NCBI RefSeq assembly: GCF_003007735.2
Contig: NZ_PXNQ02000013.1
Span: 45,844-109,843 of the forward strand
DNA: 64,000 nucleotides
From: Paracoccus methylarcula
GTDB taxonomy: Bacteria; Pseudomonadota; Alphaproteobacteria; Rhodobacterales; Rhodobacteraceae
Direction of reading: 5' to 3'
This document shows, in pieces, positions 48,445 through 57,109 of this stretch. Numbering within the stretch: position 1 is the first letter of the stretch; the number at the start of each line of letters is the position of its first letter. Both the position numbers and the translations under genes were made by a program. The notes beneath the pieces are model-generated. The model made no database searches and had not been told where the DNA came from. It saw only the letters and a list, made by a program, of their open reading frames with translations.

Positions 48445-48549
48445 ATGACGAAGAATTGCCAGACTCCAGGTGTCTCGACGCCTCAAGGCATCTGCAAACC
48501 AAAGCTCGACGACGAGGCGCAACGGCATGTCGAAGGAAAGCGGGACTGA
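48445..48549 (+). CDS. Possible very small protein (34 aa)
   Basis: ATG at 48445 with GGGAGA 7 bases upstream opens a 34-codon frame starting MTKNCQTPGVSTPQGICKPK, with cysteines at 5 and 17 and a charged C-terminus. It is followed within 2 bases by two hairpins, giving the layout of a short complete gene. No family is recognised. A small RNA with a chance frame is the alternative. Confidence 0.4.
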   Translation: MTKNCQTPGVSTPQGICKPKLDDEAQRHVEGKRD

Positions 48550-48550
48550 C

Positions 48551-48596
48551 ACCCGTTTCCATCGGGTCGGCAGGGCGTGGCAACCCAACGCCCTGC
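48551..48596 (+). terminator. Twin hairpins after the small open frame
   Basis: ACCCG/CGGGT (48551-48567) is followed by a 9-bp stem GCAGGGCGT/ACGCCCTGC (48570-48596). TTC follows, with no real T-tract. The pair marks a likely 3' end of the transcript carrying the 34-codon frame. Confidence 0.5.
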
Positions 48597-48815
48597 GTTC
48601 CGGCCCTGGATGCGATGCAAGCGGTTCTTCTCTGCCGCCAGCCGTTCATCCTTCGCGTTGGCCAGCTACCTGTCTGATACATGGATCTCGCGCGTCTCCT
48701 GGTCGGAGACGTGGGAAGATTTGTCATCTTCGGGCTTCCGTCGTTCTTGTCGATACGTCAGACGGGAACGCCGGAAAGATGCGCGGTAGATGCGACCGAC
48801 CAGCCAAGCGCGATC

Positions 48816-48995
48816 CTGGAGCATTTTGCGCTCAATCAGACCCACCCGAATACTCTTCTTCATAAGAATATCCACGGGAGTCGCCGGCGCGGTCGCGCGA
48901 CTGGTTCGAGAGACCTGTCGGCGGCAGGGCCGTCAGCCCCCGGCGTCGCGGGACGCGACCCGCTACTGAACCTGATATGCTGCAAACTGCCCTGG
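48816..48995 (-). repeat. GATATTT/GAAGAAG repeat, copy I (long form)
   Basis: It lies 3' of tRNA-Ser on the minus strand. Core GGATATTC...ATGAAGAAGAG at 48853-48880. Outer arms GGAGCATTTTGCGCTCAATC and GCTGCAAACTGCCCTGG match those of copy C; the middle has diverged and contains its own inverted repeats. It also carries CGTCGCGGGACG, a variant of the entry motif. Confidence 0.68.
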
Positions 48996-49061
48996 CGGCG
49001 GGAGTATCGGCTGATTCGGCGAATGAGTGCCGATATTTCCGTTGAGATCCAGGATGAAAAA

Positions 49062-49151
49062 TGGCGGAGACGAAGGGATTCGAACCCTCGAGGCGGTTTC
49101 CCGCCTGCACCCTTAGCAGGGGTGTGCCTTCGACCACTCGGCCACGTCTCC
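49062..49151 (-). tRNA. tRNA-Ser (GCU)
   Basis: On the minus strand GGAGACG pairs with CGTCTCC, followed by G and an encoded CCA. The anticodon loop CTGCTAA carries GCT. A long variable arm (GCGGGAAACCGC) and T-arm GGGTTCGAATCCC fit a 90-base serine tRNA. The open frame of the CorC/HlyC gene runs into its 5' part on the same strand, which is unusual and probably an artefact of a lost stop. Confidence 0.96.
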
Positions 49152-50666
49152 GCCGATCCGTATATGGATCAAGCGAGGGGAAAACAAGAGCCTTTTGAAA
49201 GGGCTTCGACCGTGGGTCGGGGCCGTGGGGCCAGATGGCGTCCGCCCGCTTTTCCCGGCTCCGAAGCAGGTCCCCGCGGGCAGGGAGCGGCATCTCGGGT
49301 GAGCGGATGGACATGCGCCCCGGCATGGAAAGCACATGTCAATCCTCCGGCTGCGCCTTTCGTCGAGCGGGCGGACCCGGAGCTTGGTGATCCGGTTTTC
49401 ACGGCGGTTGACCACTTCGAAACGATAGCCGTGGAAGGAAAATACCTGCCCCGGATCGGGGATCGATTGCGCCATGTGGATCACCAGCCCCGCGACGGTA
49501 TTCGCCTCTTCATCGGGCAGGTTCCAGTCAAGCTGGCGGTTCAGGTCGCGGATGGTCATGCCGCCATCGACGGCGTAATCGCCCTGCGGATTCGGGGTCA
49601 GGATCTGGTCCGCCTCGGTATCATGCTCATCCGCGATCTCGCCGACGATCTCCTCGAGGATGTCCTCCAGCGTGATCAACCCGCGCAGCGAGCCATATTC
49701 GTCCACGACCAGCGCGAAATGCGCGCGGCGTTTCAGGAATTCGCGCATCTGTTCGTCCAGCGCGGTCGTGTCGGGCACGAAATAGGGCTTCATCGCCACG
49801 GCCATCACGTCGAATTTCTGCAGGGCCTGGGAATCGCCGCTGTCGCGCACCGCCTTGTTCACGGCCCGCAGCAGGTCCTTGGCATGGACGACGCCCACGA
49901 CATTCTCGCGCTCGCCCTTGTAGACGGGCAGGCGGGTATGCGGGCTGGCCAGCACCGCGTCCAGGATATGCGAGGGCGACATGTCGCAATCGATCATCTG
50001 GATGCCGGAGCGATGGCGCATGATCTCTTCGACGGTGCGGTTGCCCAGGTCCAGCGCGCCCAGCAGGCGGTCGCGATCCTCTTTCTGCACCGCGCCGGTG
50101 GCATGGCCGATGGAGAGCGCGCCGGCGATCTCGTCATGGACCGAGAACATATGTGATTCGGGATCGGTCTGCAGCCCGAACAGTCCCAGGATGCCGCGTA
50201 CGATCACCCGCACCACGGCAACGATGGGCGACAGCAGCAGTGTGACCCACCGGATCGGGCGGGCGACACGGCTGGCGACATTCTCGGGGGCGGAAATCGC
50301 ATAGGTCTTGGGCATCACCTCGGAAAAGATCAGCACCAGGACCGTCATGACCAGCGTGGCGATCGCCACCCCGCTCGACCCGAGAAGGCGGGTGAACATG
50401 GCGGTGGCGAGACTGGCCGACAGGATGTTGACGACATTGTTGCCCAGCAGGATGGCGCCGATCAGCCGTTCGCTGTCCTCGGTGACATTCAGGGCCGCAT
50501 CGGCCCCGGCATCCCCCTTGTCCGCGCGTGCGCGCAGCTTGGCGCGGCTGGCCGCGGTCAGGGCGGTCTCGGAGCCCGAGAAAAAGCCCGACAGCATCAG
50601 AAGAACAATAATCGCCGCGCTGGTAAGCCAGAAGGCGGCGTCAAAAATACTCGAAGGATCGTCCAT
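49113..50666 (-). CDS. CorC/HlyC family protein (DUF21-CBS), tail probably frameshifted
   Basis: A DUF21 membrane domain of about four helices (residues 1-180, LLMLSGFFSGSETALTAASR), a CBS pair (about 205-330, with DCDMSPSHILDAVLASPHTR and VVDEYGSLRGLITLEDILEE) and a CorC_HlyC domain ending near RITKLRVRPLDE (about residue 430) are seen. Members affect magnesium or cobalt efflux; hemolysin names are historical. As read the frame continues 75 more residues of unrelated Cys/Arg/Pro-rich sequence into tRNA-Ser. Adding one base before 49350 would give a stop at 49339-49341 right after the domain, which I think is the true end. Confidence 0.85.
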   Translation of the reverse strand: MDDPSSIFDAAFWLTSAAIIVLLMLSGFFSGSETALTAASRAKLRARADKGDAGADAALNVTEDSERLIGAILLGNNVVNILSASLATAMFTRLLGSSGVAIATLVMTVLVLIFSEVMPKTYAISAPENVASRVARPIRWVTLLLSPIVAVVRVIVRGILGLFGLQTDPESHMFSVHDEIAGALSIGHATGAVQKEDRDRLLGALDLGNRTVEEIMRHRSGIQMIDCDMSPSHILDAVLASPHTRLPVYKGERENVVGVVHAKDLLRAVNKAVRDSGDSQALQKFDVMAVAMKPYFVPDTTALDEQMREFLKRRAHFALVVDEYGSLRGLITLEDILEEIVGEIADEHDTEADQILTPNPQGDYAVDGGMTIRDLNRQLDWNLPDEEANTVAGLVIHMAQSIPDPGQVFSFHGYRFEVVNRRENRITKLRVRPLDERRSRRIDMCFPCRGACPSAHPRCRSLPAGTCFGAGKSGRTPSGPTAPTHGRSPFKRLLFSPRLIHIRIGGDVAEWSKAHPC

Positions 50667-50674
50667 GGGATTGG

Positions 50675-51649
50675 TCAGTTGCTTTCGGAACTCGGCGCGT
50701 CCCGGGATATGGGGTGCACCAGGGGGTGGTGGTTCAGGACCAGGTCGCGCATGCGCTGATCCAGGACATGGGTATAGATTTCGGTCGTGCCGAGATCGGC
50801 ATGACCCAGTAGTGTCTGGATGCTGCGCAGATCGGCGCCGCCTTCAAGAAGATGGGTCGCGAAGGCATGGCGGATGACATGCGGCGTCACGCGCGAGGGA
50901 TCGACCCCGGCGCTCGCGGCGATGTCCTTGAGCAGCCGCCCGAAGCTTTGCCGGGGCAGGTGGCCCGCCGTGCCCGGTGCGGGAAACAGCCAGCGCGCGC
51001 CCTTGCCCGCGATCAACCGGGCCAGCGGGCTGTCCTTTGGCGGATTGTCGCGGCATGTAAGCCAGCCGGTCAGCGCCTCGCGGGCCGGAGGGGTCAGCGG
51101 GACCATGCGTTCCTTGCCGCCCTTGCCCCGGATCAGCAATATGTCGGGATCGCCCCGGCAGGCGGCGACGGGCAGGGACACCAGTTCGCTGACCCGCATG
51201 CCGGTGGCATAGAGCAGTTCGAGCAGGCACAGGTTCCGGGCCTGTTCGGCGGGACCGCGGCCCGATGAGGACGCGGCGTCAAGGATCGCCTCGACCTCGT
51301 TCCGGCTCAATGTCCTGGGCAGGCGTTGGGCACGGCCGGGGCCGGTAATGCGGATGGCGGGATCGTCCTCTCGCCAGCCTTCCTCCAGCGCGAAGCGGGT
51401 GAATTGCCGGATCGAGGACAGCCGTCTTGCCCGCGTGGCGCGGGACAGGCCCTGGGCATCGCAATGCGCCAGGTAATCCTCGACCCGTTCGCGCGTCAGC
51501 CCGGCCAATGACTGGCGCCGTCCCGCAAGCCAGTCCGACAGGTCGCGCAGGTCCCGGCCATAGGCCAGCAGCGTGTTCCGGGCCGCCCCGGCCTCGGCGG
51601 CCTGGGCATCCAGGAAATCCGAGATCGCGCGATGATCGGGGATACTCAT
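50675..51649 (-). CDS. xerD: Site-specific tyrosine recombinase XerD
   Basis: The 324-residue recombinase resolves chromosome dimers at dif together with XerC. The N-terminal SAM-like DNA-binding domain covers about 1-95; the catalytic domain has Arg152 (ATGMRVSEL), Lys176 (RGKGGKER), His257 and Arg260 (HVIRHAFATHLL), His283 (LLGHADLGTTEIYTH) and Tyr292. All six catalytic residues are present. XerD is chosen over XerC by overall resemblance and by its common linkage to aroK; the distinction is not certain. Its start overlaps the stop of the upstream gene. Confidence 0.88.
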   Translation of the reverse strand: MSIPDHRAISDFLDAQAAEAGAARNTLLAYGRDLRDLSDWLAGRRQSLAGLTRERVEDYLAHCDAQGLSRATRARRLSSIRQFTRFALEEGWREDDPAIRITGPGRAQRLPRTLSRNEVEAILDAASSSGRGPAEQARNLCLLELLYATGMRVSELVSLPVAACRGDPDILLIRGKGGKERMVPLTPPAREALTGWLTCRDNPPKDSPLARLIAGKGARWLFPAPGTAGHLPRQSFGRLLKDIAASAGVDPSRVTPHVIRHAFATHLLEGGADLRSIQTLLGHADLGTTEIYTHVLDQRMRDLVLNHHPLVHPISRDAPSSESN

Positions 51650-53130
51650 CCCGGCGCCTTTCTCATATGCGGCAGAAGCGTGAGCTGGGTGGCCGCCAGA
51701 TCGGCATCGGCATCCAGTCCGAGCGCGCGCAGCATCGCGATCCCCCGCGCGGCGCGGGGCAGATCGCCATCCATGCCCGCGTCTATATCGGTCATCGCCG
51801 CCAGCAGCGCCTCTCCCTTCCGGTCGGTGGGGGGGGCGGGCGGATCGCCCTGCAATTCCCGAAGGATCTCGATCCGATCATTTCCCGGCAAACCCTGCCA
51901 TAGCCGCAGCCAGCCGGTGATCTCCGCGGCCTTTTCCCCGCTGTCGGCAGGCAGGTCTTCGGCCACCATCGCGGCCAGGACATCCGCCATTTCGGCAGAG
52001 CGGAACGCGTCGAATGCGCGGGGCAGGGCGGCCGCGACATCCCCCGCCGCGATCGCGGCTTCGAGCGCCTGCATCCTTGCCGCACGTTCCCATACGCTGC
52101 CCGAGGCGGCCGGTTCCTGCTCGGAATAGATCTCGCGTAGCCGCGCCGGCGGGAGCGCGCCCGCGCGGGCCAGCCTTTCCGCCGCTTCGAGCCGGGCCTT
52201 CCAGCCGCTATTGGCGCGCAGGTCGGATTGCGCGAAGGCCAGCGGCAGGGGATGTGTCGGCAATGGCTGGCCGATCGCCTCGTGGATGCGGAACTCCAGC
52301 GGGGTCACGCGATCCGAGGGGACCAGTTCCTCGTCGCTGTCCACGTAGGAATCATGCAGGAAATGTGTCAGAAGCTGCGCTTGCCCGGCATCGATCAGGC
52401 CCAGGTCATCGGCGCCGTTCAGGCCGATGGCGGCGGCGGCCCAGTCTCCCGAATGGGCCAGGCAGAAGATGCGGGCGGAAAAGCTGGGCGCGATGCCCGG
52501 CGTATTGTTCATGGTTTCGCAGGCCCGTGATTCGTCGCCTTCCAGCAGGGCGATGTCGAAAAGCCGCCGGAACTGTTCGGAATCGCCGTGACCTACTGCG
52601 AAAAGCAGTGCCTGCGCCTGGTCCAACGCGCCCATATCCAGCAGGCGGTCGGTCCGGGCCAGGAACAATTGCCCCTGATGCATCCGCGAATCCGCCGGAG
52701 GCAAAAGCTGCGCCTTCAGGATTCGCCGCAGCAGCGCGTTCATCGCCGGCAGGCGGGCAGGGCTCTGCGCGAGCTGCGCCGAGATCGTCGCAACCTCGCT
52801 GCCCTGCCACAGGTCTTTCGGCAGGCCTGCCTTTCGGGCGGTGATCGTCCCGGCCATGTCGGGATTGGTGCCGTCCAGCCGCGTGACCTCGATCTCGCCC
52901 ACCGCGCCGCTCTCTGCGACGGGCTGCGGGTTTCCATGCCCCCTGATCTGCGGAGGCGGGATGTCACCGGGCCGCCAGGCCGAGCTTTCGCGGGGCGGGC
53001 CCTTGACGCTGCCGGACAGCCAGTCGCTGGCGGATAGCGGTGCTTCGGCATGAAGCGCACCGGCGAAAAGCAGTTGCGCCAGGAAAAATGCCGCCAGGCC
53101 CGTTCCGGCCGGATGACGGGAATCAGTCAC
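51646..53130 (-). CDS. Exported helical-repeat protein of unknown function
   Basis: The 494-residue product starts with GTG at 53130 and a signal-like N-terminus (GTGLAAFFLAQLLFAGALHA). The rest is mostly helical with Ala/Leu-rich repeats resembling degenerate TPR-type units (LDMGALDQAQALLFAVGHGD, LARAGALPPARLREIYSEQE). A CETMNNTPGIAPSFSARIFC segment has two cysteines. It is probably periplasmic. The gene overlaps a 45-residue membrane protein upstream by 8 bases and xerD downstream by 4, so all three are likely co-expressed. No family name recognised. Confidence 0.75.
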   Translation of the reverse strand: MTDSRHPAGTGLAAFFLAQLLFAGALHAEAPLSASDWLSGSVKGPPRESSAWRPGDIPPPQIRGHGNPQPVAESGAVGEIEVTRLDGTNPDMAGTITARKAGLPKDLWQGSEVATISAQLAQSPARLPAMNALLRRILKAQLLPPADSRMHQGQLFLARTDRLLDMGALDQAQALLFAVGHGDSEQFRRLFDIALLEGDESRACETMNNTPGIAPSFSARIFCLAHSGDWAAAAIGLNGADDLGLIDAGQAQLLTHFLHDSYVDSDEELVPSDRVTPLEFRIHEAIGQPLPTHPLPLAFAQSDLRANSGWKARLEAAERLARAGALPPARLREIYSEQEPAASGSVWERAARMQALEAAIAAGDVAAALPRAFDAFRSAEMADVLAAMVAEDLPADSGEKAAEITGWLRLWQGLPGNDRIEILRELQGDPPAPPTDRKGEALLAAMTDIDAGMDGDLPRAARGIAMLRALGLDADADLAATQLTLLPHMRKAPG

Positions 53131-53260
53131 TCCCGTCCCCCGTGCCTATGGGGGTGCGTATCTCCTGCTGAGGGGCCTGCATGTCGCCAAGATAGGCATA
53201 GCCCACCAGTGCGATCAGCGCGGCGAGGATCAGCACCACCAGAAGTTTGAGTAACCGCAT
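53123..53260 (-). CDS. Small one-helix membrane protein (45 aa)
   Basis: MRLLKLLVVLILAALIALVG opens a 45-residue product: a basic N-terminus, one strong hydrophobic helix (residues 5-23), then a polar tail QAPQQEIRTPIGTGDGSD. The tail is predicted to face the periplasm. Its last codons overlap the GTG start of the exported-protein gene, which supports translation. It is divergent from aroK. Similar small proteins at this spot are known to me from Rhodobacterales only as hypothetical. Confidence 0.65.
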   Translation of the reverse strand: MRLLKLLVVLILAALIALVGYAYLGDMQAPQQEIRTPIGTGDGSD

Positions 53261-53404
53261 TTATTTCTGCCTTTGCTCTGCCTAGTTTGTATCCGTTCCA
53301 CGGTCTTTTGCCGGTTCCGCCCGAATATATATGGCAATTCGGAAAAGATCACGTCATTCAGTTCCCCCGGCGACAGGGATCCGTCGGAAAAGAGGCGAAG
53401 GAAG

Positions 53405-53941
53405 ATGAAGCGGCATATCGTGATGATCGGGATGATGGGGGCGGGCAAGACCGCGATCGGGTCGGAACTGGCCCGGCGGCTGCATGTGCCCTTCACCGAT
53501 TCGGATGCCGAGATCGAATCCGCCGCCGCAATGAGCATCGGCGAGATCTTCGCCCGTGACGGGGAAGCATTCTTCCGGGACCGTGAAGCCCAGGTCCTGT
53601 CACGCATCCTCAACGGGCCGGTGGGGATCGTCTCGACCGGGGGCGGGGCCTGGATGCAGGCCCGGAACCGCGAATTGATCCGCGCGCATGGATTGTCGGT
53701 CTGGCTGAATTGCGATCTGGAAACGCTGTGGCATCGGGTTCGCCAGCGCAGCACCCGCCCGCTGCTGAAGACCCCCGACCCCAGGGGCACGCTGGCCCGG
53801 CTGCTTGATGAACGCGGGCCGGTCTATGCCCGTGCCGATGTGACCTTCAATGCCCATGCGGATGACAGTATCGAGGCCGCCGCGACGCGGCTGATCGAAC
53901 AGCTTCGCAGCGTTGTTCCCGAATTTCCGGAGGTGAAATGA
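53405..53941 (+). CDS. aroK: Shikimate kinase
   Basis: Shikimate kinase phosphorylates shikimate at the 3-hydroxyl in aromatic amino acid synthesis. The 178-residue product has Walker A GMMGAGKT (9-16), the shikimate-binding region DSDAEIE, ARDGEAFFRDREAQVL and STGGGAWMQARNR, and the lid arginine in RSTRPLL. The start at 53405 (MKRHIVMIG) follows a GAAGGAAG site; the open frame extending back to 53273 is rejected. It is coupled to aroB by ATGA. Confidence 0.94.
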   Translation: MKRHIVMIGMMGAGKTAIGSELARRLHVPFTDSDAEIESAAAMSIGEIFARDGEAFFRDREAQVLSRILNGPVGIVSTGGGAWMQARNRELIRAHGLSVWLNCDLETLWHRVRQRSTRPLLKTPDPRGTLARLLDERGPVYARADVTFNAHADDSIEAAATRLIEQLRSVVPEFPEVK

Positions 53942-55050
53942 TCGAAGCCACCCATGTTCACGTCCCCCTGGGCGCGCGCGCCTATGACGTCCGGATCGGG
54001 CCGGGGCTGATCGCGCGGGCCGGGGCCGAGATCGCCCCGTTCCTGCACCGCTCGCGCCTCTGTATCGTCACCGATGAAACCGTCTCGGCGCTGCATCTGG
54101 ACCGGCTGCGCGAGGCGTTGGGCTCCGAGGGGATCGCGTCCGAAGCGCTGGCCCTGCCGGCCGGCGAGGCAACCAAGAGCTGGCCGCAGCTGACCCGCTG
54201 CGTTGAATGGTTGCTGGAACAGAAGATCGAGCGGCGCGATATCGTCGTCGCGCTTGGCGGCGGCGTGATCGGTGATCTGGTCGGCTTCGCGGCGGCGATC
54301 CTGCGGCGCGGCGTGCGTTTCGTGCAGATCCCGACGACGCTTCTGGCGCAGGTCGATAGCAGCGTCGGCGGCAAGACCGGCATCAACAGCGCGTTCGGCA
54401 AGAACCTGATCGGCGCCTTTCACCAGCCCGCGCTGGTGCTGGCCGATATCGAGGTGCTGGACACGCTGGCCCCGCGCGATTTCCTCGCCGGATATGGCGA
54501 GGTGGTGAAATACGGGTTGCTGGGCGATGCCGGTTTCTTCGAATGGCTGGAACGGCACGCACCGCGCCTGCGCGGCGATATGGAGCTGCGGCAACAGGCG
54601 GTTGCGCATTCCGTTCGTATGAAAGCCGGGATCGTGACCCGCGACGAGACCGAGCAGGGCGAACGGGCGCTGCTCAATCTTGGCCATACCTTCGGCCATG
54701 CGCTGGAGGCGGCGACGGGCTATTCCGAGCGGCTCCTGCATGGCGAGGGCGTGGCCATCGGCTGCGCGCTGGCCTTCGACCTGTCGGCGCGGATGGGGCT
54801 GTGCAGCCAGGAGGCCCCGTCGCGGGTGGTGGCGCATCTGCGGCAGATGGGCATGCCCGCGAAACTGACGGATATTCCGGGCGAATTGCCCGATGATCAG
54901 GCGTTGATCGCGCTGATGGGACAAGACAAGAAGGTCGTCGATGGCAAGCTGCGCTTCGTGCTGGCCCGCGGGATCGGCGAAGCCTTTGTCAGCGATGATG
55001 TGCCGGGTGACATGCTGGCGGCTGTCTTGCGGGATGCGCGGGCGGGCTGA
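53938..55050 (+). CDS. aroB: 3-dehydroquinate synthase
   Basis: AroB converts DAHP to 3-dehydroquinate using NAD and a divalent metal. The 370-residue product has GGGVIGDLVGFAAAILRRGV (NAD region), PTTLLAQVDSSVGGKTGIN, GYGEVVKYGLL and the zinc ligand histidines in LNLGHTFGHALE and HGEGVAIG. The start overlaps the aroK stop. The aroK-aroB order, with xerD divergent, is the standard arrangement in alphaproteobacteria. Confidence 0.96.
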   Translation: MIEATHVHVPLGARAYDVRIGPGLIARAGAEIAPFLHRSRLCIVTDETVSALHLDRLREALGSEGIASEALALPAGEATKSWPQLTRCVEWLLEQKIERRDIVVALGGGVIGDLVGFAAAILRRGVRFVQIPTTLLAQVDSSVGGKTGINSAFGKNLIGAFHQPALVLADIEVLDTLAPRDFLAGYGEVVKYGLLGDAGFFEWLERHAPRLRGDMELRQQAVAHSVRMKAGIVTRDETEQGERALLNLGHTFGHALEAATGYSERLLHGEGVAIGCALAFDLSARMGLCSQEAPSRVVAHLRQMGMPAKLTDIPGELPDDQALIALMGQDKKVVDGKLRFVLARGIGEAFVSDDVPGDMLAAVLRDARAG

Positions 55051-55110
55051 TCCCGGCCGGAAGAGCGGGGCAGGGGTCATCGATCCCGCCGCCGCATCCC
55101 CGCATCCCGG

Positions 55111-56157
55111 TCAGGCGGCGCTTGCCTCGCGCAGCATCTGCTCGACCATCTGATCGGCGATCTGCTCGGTGCTGCAATTCCCGGCGGTGGCGCGCGTCAG
55201 CATCTCGGCCACGCGGCCCGTGATCCCGTCCAGGCGTTCGCGCCGCCAGGCGTCACCCGTGCCATGGATCTCGCTGGCGACGCTGATGATCCCGCCGGCA
55301 TTGACGACGTAATCGGGCAGATAGGTGATCCCCCGCGCCCGCAGGATCTCGGCGATCTCGGGCCGGGCCAACTGGTTATTGGCGGCGCCGCAGACCAGGG
55401 GGGCGGTCAGCTTCGCGCTGCTCGCCTCGTCAAGCACACCGCCCAGGGCACAAGGTGCGAAAATATCCATCTGCTGCTCGAACACCGCATCCGGGGCGCA
55501 GATTTCCGCGCCAAGGCGCGTCTTGGCGTCCTCCAGCGCCGCAGCGTGAATGTCCGTGACGATCAGCTCGGCCCCGGCCTCGTGCAGCTTTTGGGCAAGC
55601 GAGAGCCCGACATGGCCCAGCCCCTGCACCAGCACCCGCCGCCCGGTCAGATCGTCGTCGCCGAACACATGCGCCGCGCCGATCCGCAGGCAGCGGAACA
55701 CGCCCTCGGCAGTCCAGGGCGAAGGATCGCCCGACGCGCCCGACAATCCCACGGCATAACGGGTCTCGGTGGCGGCATGGGCCATGTCCTCGGGTGAGAT
55801 GCCGACATCCTCGGCGGTGTAATAGATGCCCTTCAGCGCATCCACCGCCCGCCCGAAGGCGCGCATCATCCCGGGGGTCTTGTCGCGGCGCGCATCACCG
55901 ATGATGACCGATTTGCCGCCGCCCAGCCCCAGCCCGGCCATCGCGTTCTTGTAGGTCATGCCGCGCGCCAGCCGCGTGACATCGGCGATCGCCTCGGCAT
56001 CATCGGCATAGCTCCACATCCGGCAGCCGCCCGCGGCTGGCCCCAGAACGGTCGAATGCACGCAGATCAATGCGCGCAGCCCCGCCGGGGCGTCCTCGGC
56101 CAGCACCAGCCGCTCGAAGCCGTCGGGCCTGTCGAGATCGGTGAGTTTCAATTCCAT
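55111..56157 (-). CDS. Leucine/valine-type amino acid dehydrogenase
   Basis: The 348-residue enzyme of the Glu/Leu/Phe/Val dehydrogenase family reversibly deaminates a branched-chain or aromatic amino acid with NAD. Blocks: GPAAGGCRMWSY, MTYKNAMAGLGLGGGKSVII (catalytic lysine and glycine-rich loop), a Rossmann fold VQGLGHVGLSLAQKLHEAGA and AANNQLARPEIAEIL. Length and the short N-domain favour leucine dehydrogenase over glutamate dehydrogenase. It converges on aroB. TTGCAA-centred sites in its upstream spacer may be regulatory. Confidence 0.88.
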   Translation of the reverse strand: MELKLTDLDRPDGFERLVLAEDAPAGLRALICVHSTVLGPAAGGCRMWSYADDAEAIADVTRLARGMTYKNAMAGLGLGGGKSVIIGDARRDKTPGMMRAFGRAVDALKGIYYTAEDVGISPEDMAHAATETRYAVGLSGASGDPSPWTAEGVFRCLRIGAAHVFGDDDLTGRRVLVQGLGHVGLSLAQKLHEAGAELIVTDIHAAALEDAKTRLGAEICAPDAVFEQQMDIFAPCALGGVLDEASSAKLTAPLVCGAANNQLARPEIAEILRARGITYLPDYVVNAGGIISVASEIHGTGDAWRRERLDGITGRVAEMLTRATAGNCSTEQIADQMVEQMLREASAA

Positions 56158-56233
56158 GTCCGGCTCTCCTCCTCGCTGGCGCTCCGATCCGAACCGCCTT
56201 GAAACAAGGTCAGAAAACGGCTTTCCGCCTGCA

Positions 56234-56258
56234 TTGCAAGCATTGGATCATTTGCAAA
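56234..56258. promoter_or_regulatory. Repeated TTGCAA sites upstream of the amino acid dehydrogenase
   Basis: TTGCAA at 56234-56239 and TTTGCAAA at 56251-56258 are spaced 18 bases apart, 77-102 bases upstream of the start. TTTGCAAA resembles half-sites bound by short-chain fatty acyl-CoA-responsive regulators (RamB/PccR group) in actinobacteria and Rhodobacter. This is resemblance only. Confidence 0.3.
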
Positions 56259-56330
56259 GATCGCATGGGGCGGGGCGCAATTTGCGTCGCAATTGGTCTT
56301 GACCGGCGCAATTTTAACGCTGTTTCGGCA

Positions 56331-56360
56331 AAAAGGAACGGGCGGCCCCCTGGACCGCCC
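56331..56360 (-). terminator. Intrinsic terminator of ssb
   Basis: On the minus strand, 37 bases after the ssb stop: stem GGGCGG/CCGCCC (56340-56360) with a 9-base loop, followed by GTTCCTTTTT, a usable T-tract. It is one of only two clear hairpin-plus-T terminators in the window. Confidence 0.7.
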
Positions 56361-56397
56361 GCCTCGATGATTCGCCCTGGCCGCCGAAGGCCGGTGC

Positions 56398-56892
56398 CTA
56401 GAACGGGATCTCGTCGTCGTAATCGCTGCGTCCGCCGCCACCGCCCGAGGAGGGGGCGCCGCCGCCCGACGGTCCGCCATATCCGCCGCCACCGCCGAAA
56501 CCGCCCGGATCGCGGCTGCCACCGCCGCCGCCGCCTTCGCCGCGCCCGTCCAGCATGTGCAATTCGCTGCGAAACGGGCGCAACACGACCTCGGTCGAAT
56601 AGCGGTCCTGCCCGCTCTGGTCCTGCCATTTGCGGGTCTCGAGCTGGCCCTCGATATAGACCTTGGACCCCTTGCGCAGATATTGCTCGGCCACGCGGGC
56701 GAGGGGTTCGGAAAAGATCGCGACGGAATGCCACTGGGTGCGCTCCTGCGCCTCGCCGGTGTTGCGGTCCTTCCACCGTTCGGATGTCGCGATCCGCAGA
56801 TTGACCACCTTGCCGCCATTCTGGAACGTGCGGACTTCGGGGTCCTGTCCCAGATTGCCGACCAGAATGACCTTGTTGACGCTGCCTGCCAT
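56398..56892 (-). CDS. ssb: Single-stranded DNA-binding protein
   Basis: SSB coats single-stranded DNA and recruits repair and replication partners. The 164-residue product has the OB fold (residues 1-112, [20 protein letters not shown] and [20 protein letters not shown]), a flexible Gly-rich linker ([18 protein letters not shown]) and the conserved acidic C-terminal hook DDEIPF that binds partners such as HolC. The start is the ATG at 56892. A terminator follows, so it is a single-gene unit. Confidence 0.96.
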   Translation of the reverse strand: MAGSVNKVILVGNLGQDPEVRTFQNGGKVVNLRIATSERWKDRNTGEAQERTQWHSVAIFSEPLARVAEQYLRKGSKVYIEGQLETRKWQDQSGQDRYSTEVVLRPFRSELHMLDGRGEGGGGGGSRDPGGFGGGGGYGGPSGGGAPSSGGGGGRSDYDDEIPF

Positions 56893-57109
56893 GCTGGGCT
56901 CTCCGGTTGTTCGATATGCTGCCGCCGGTCTATCCCAGTGACGGCGAATACTGCAAGCAATTCGGGCCGGAGAGGGGCCTCCCGGCCCATCGGCCAGTTT
57001 CCGCCTTCCCGTTCCGGCGATGGATGCGCGGAAAAGCCTTGCTGGCGAAGGCGGAAAATTCATGTATAGTGCCTTCAAAAATAATGCCAGGCGAACGAGG
57101 GCGGAGTTC

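Noticed and set aside
48115..48549. 144-codon plus-strand frame extending upstream of the 34-codon frame
   Set aside because: Its first 110 codons are Arg/Pro-rich without conserved blocks. Only the last part, with its own ATG and ribosome site, looks like a gene.
50675..51649. XerD-like gene as a sign of a mobile element or integron
   Set aside because: All neighbours are conserved core genes (aroK, aroB) in the usual order, and no attachment repeats or cassette genes are present.
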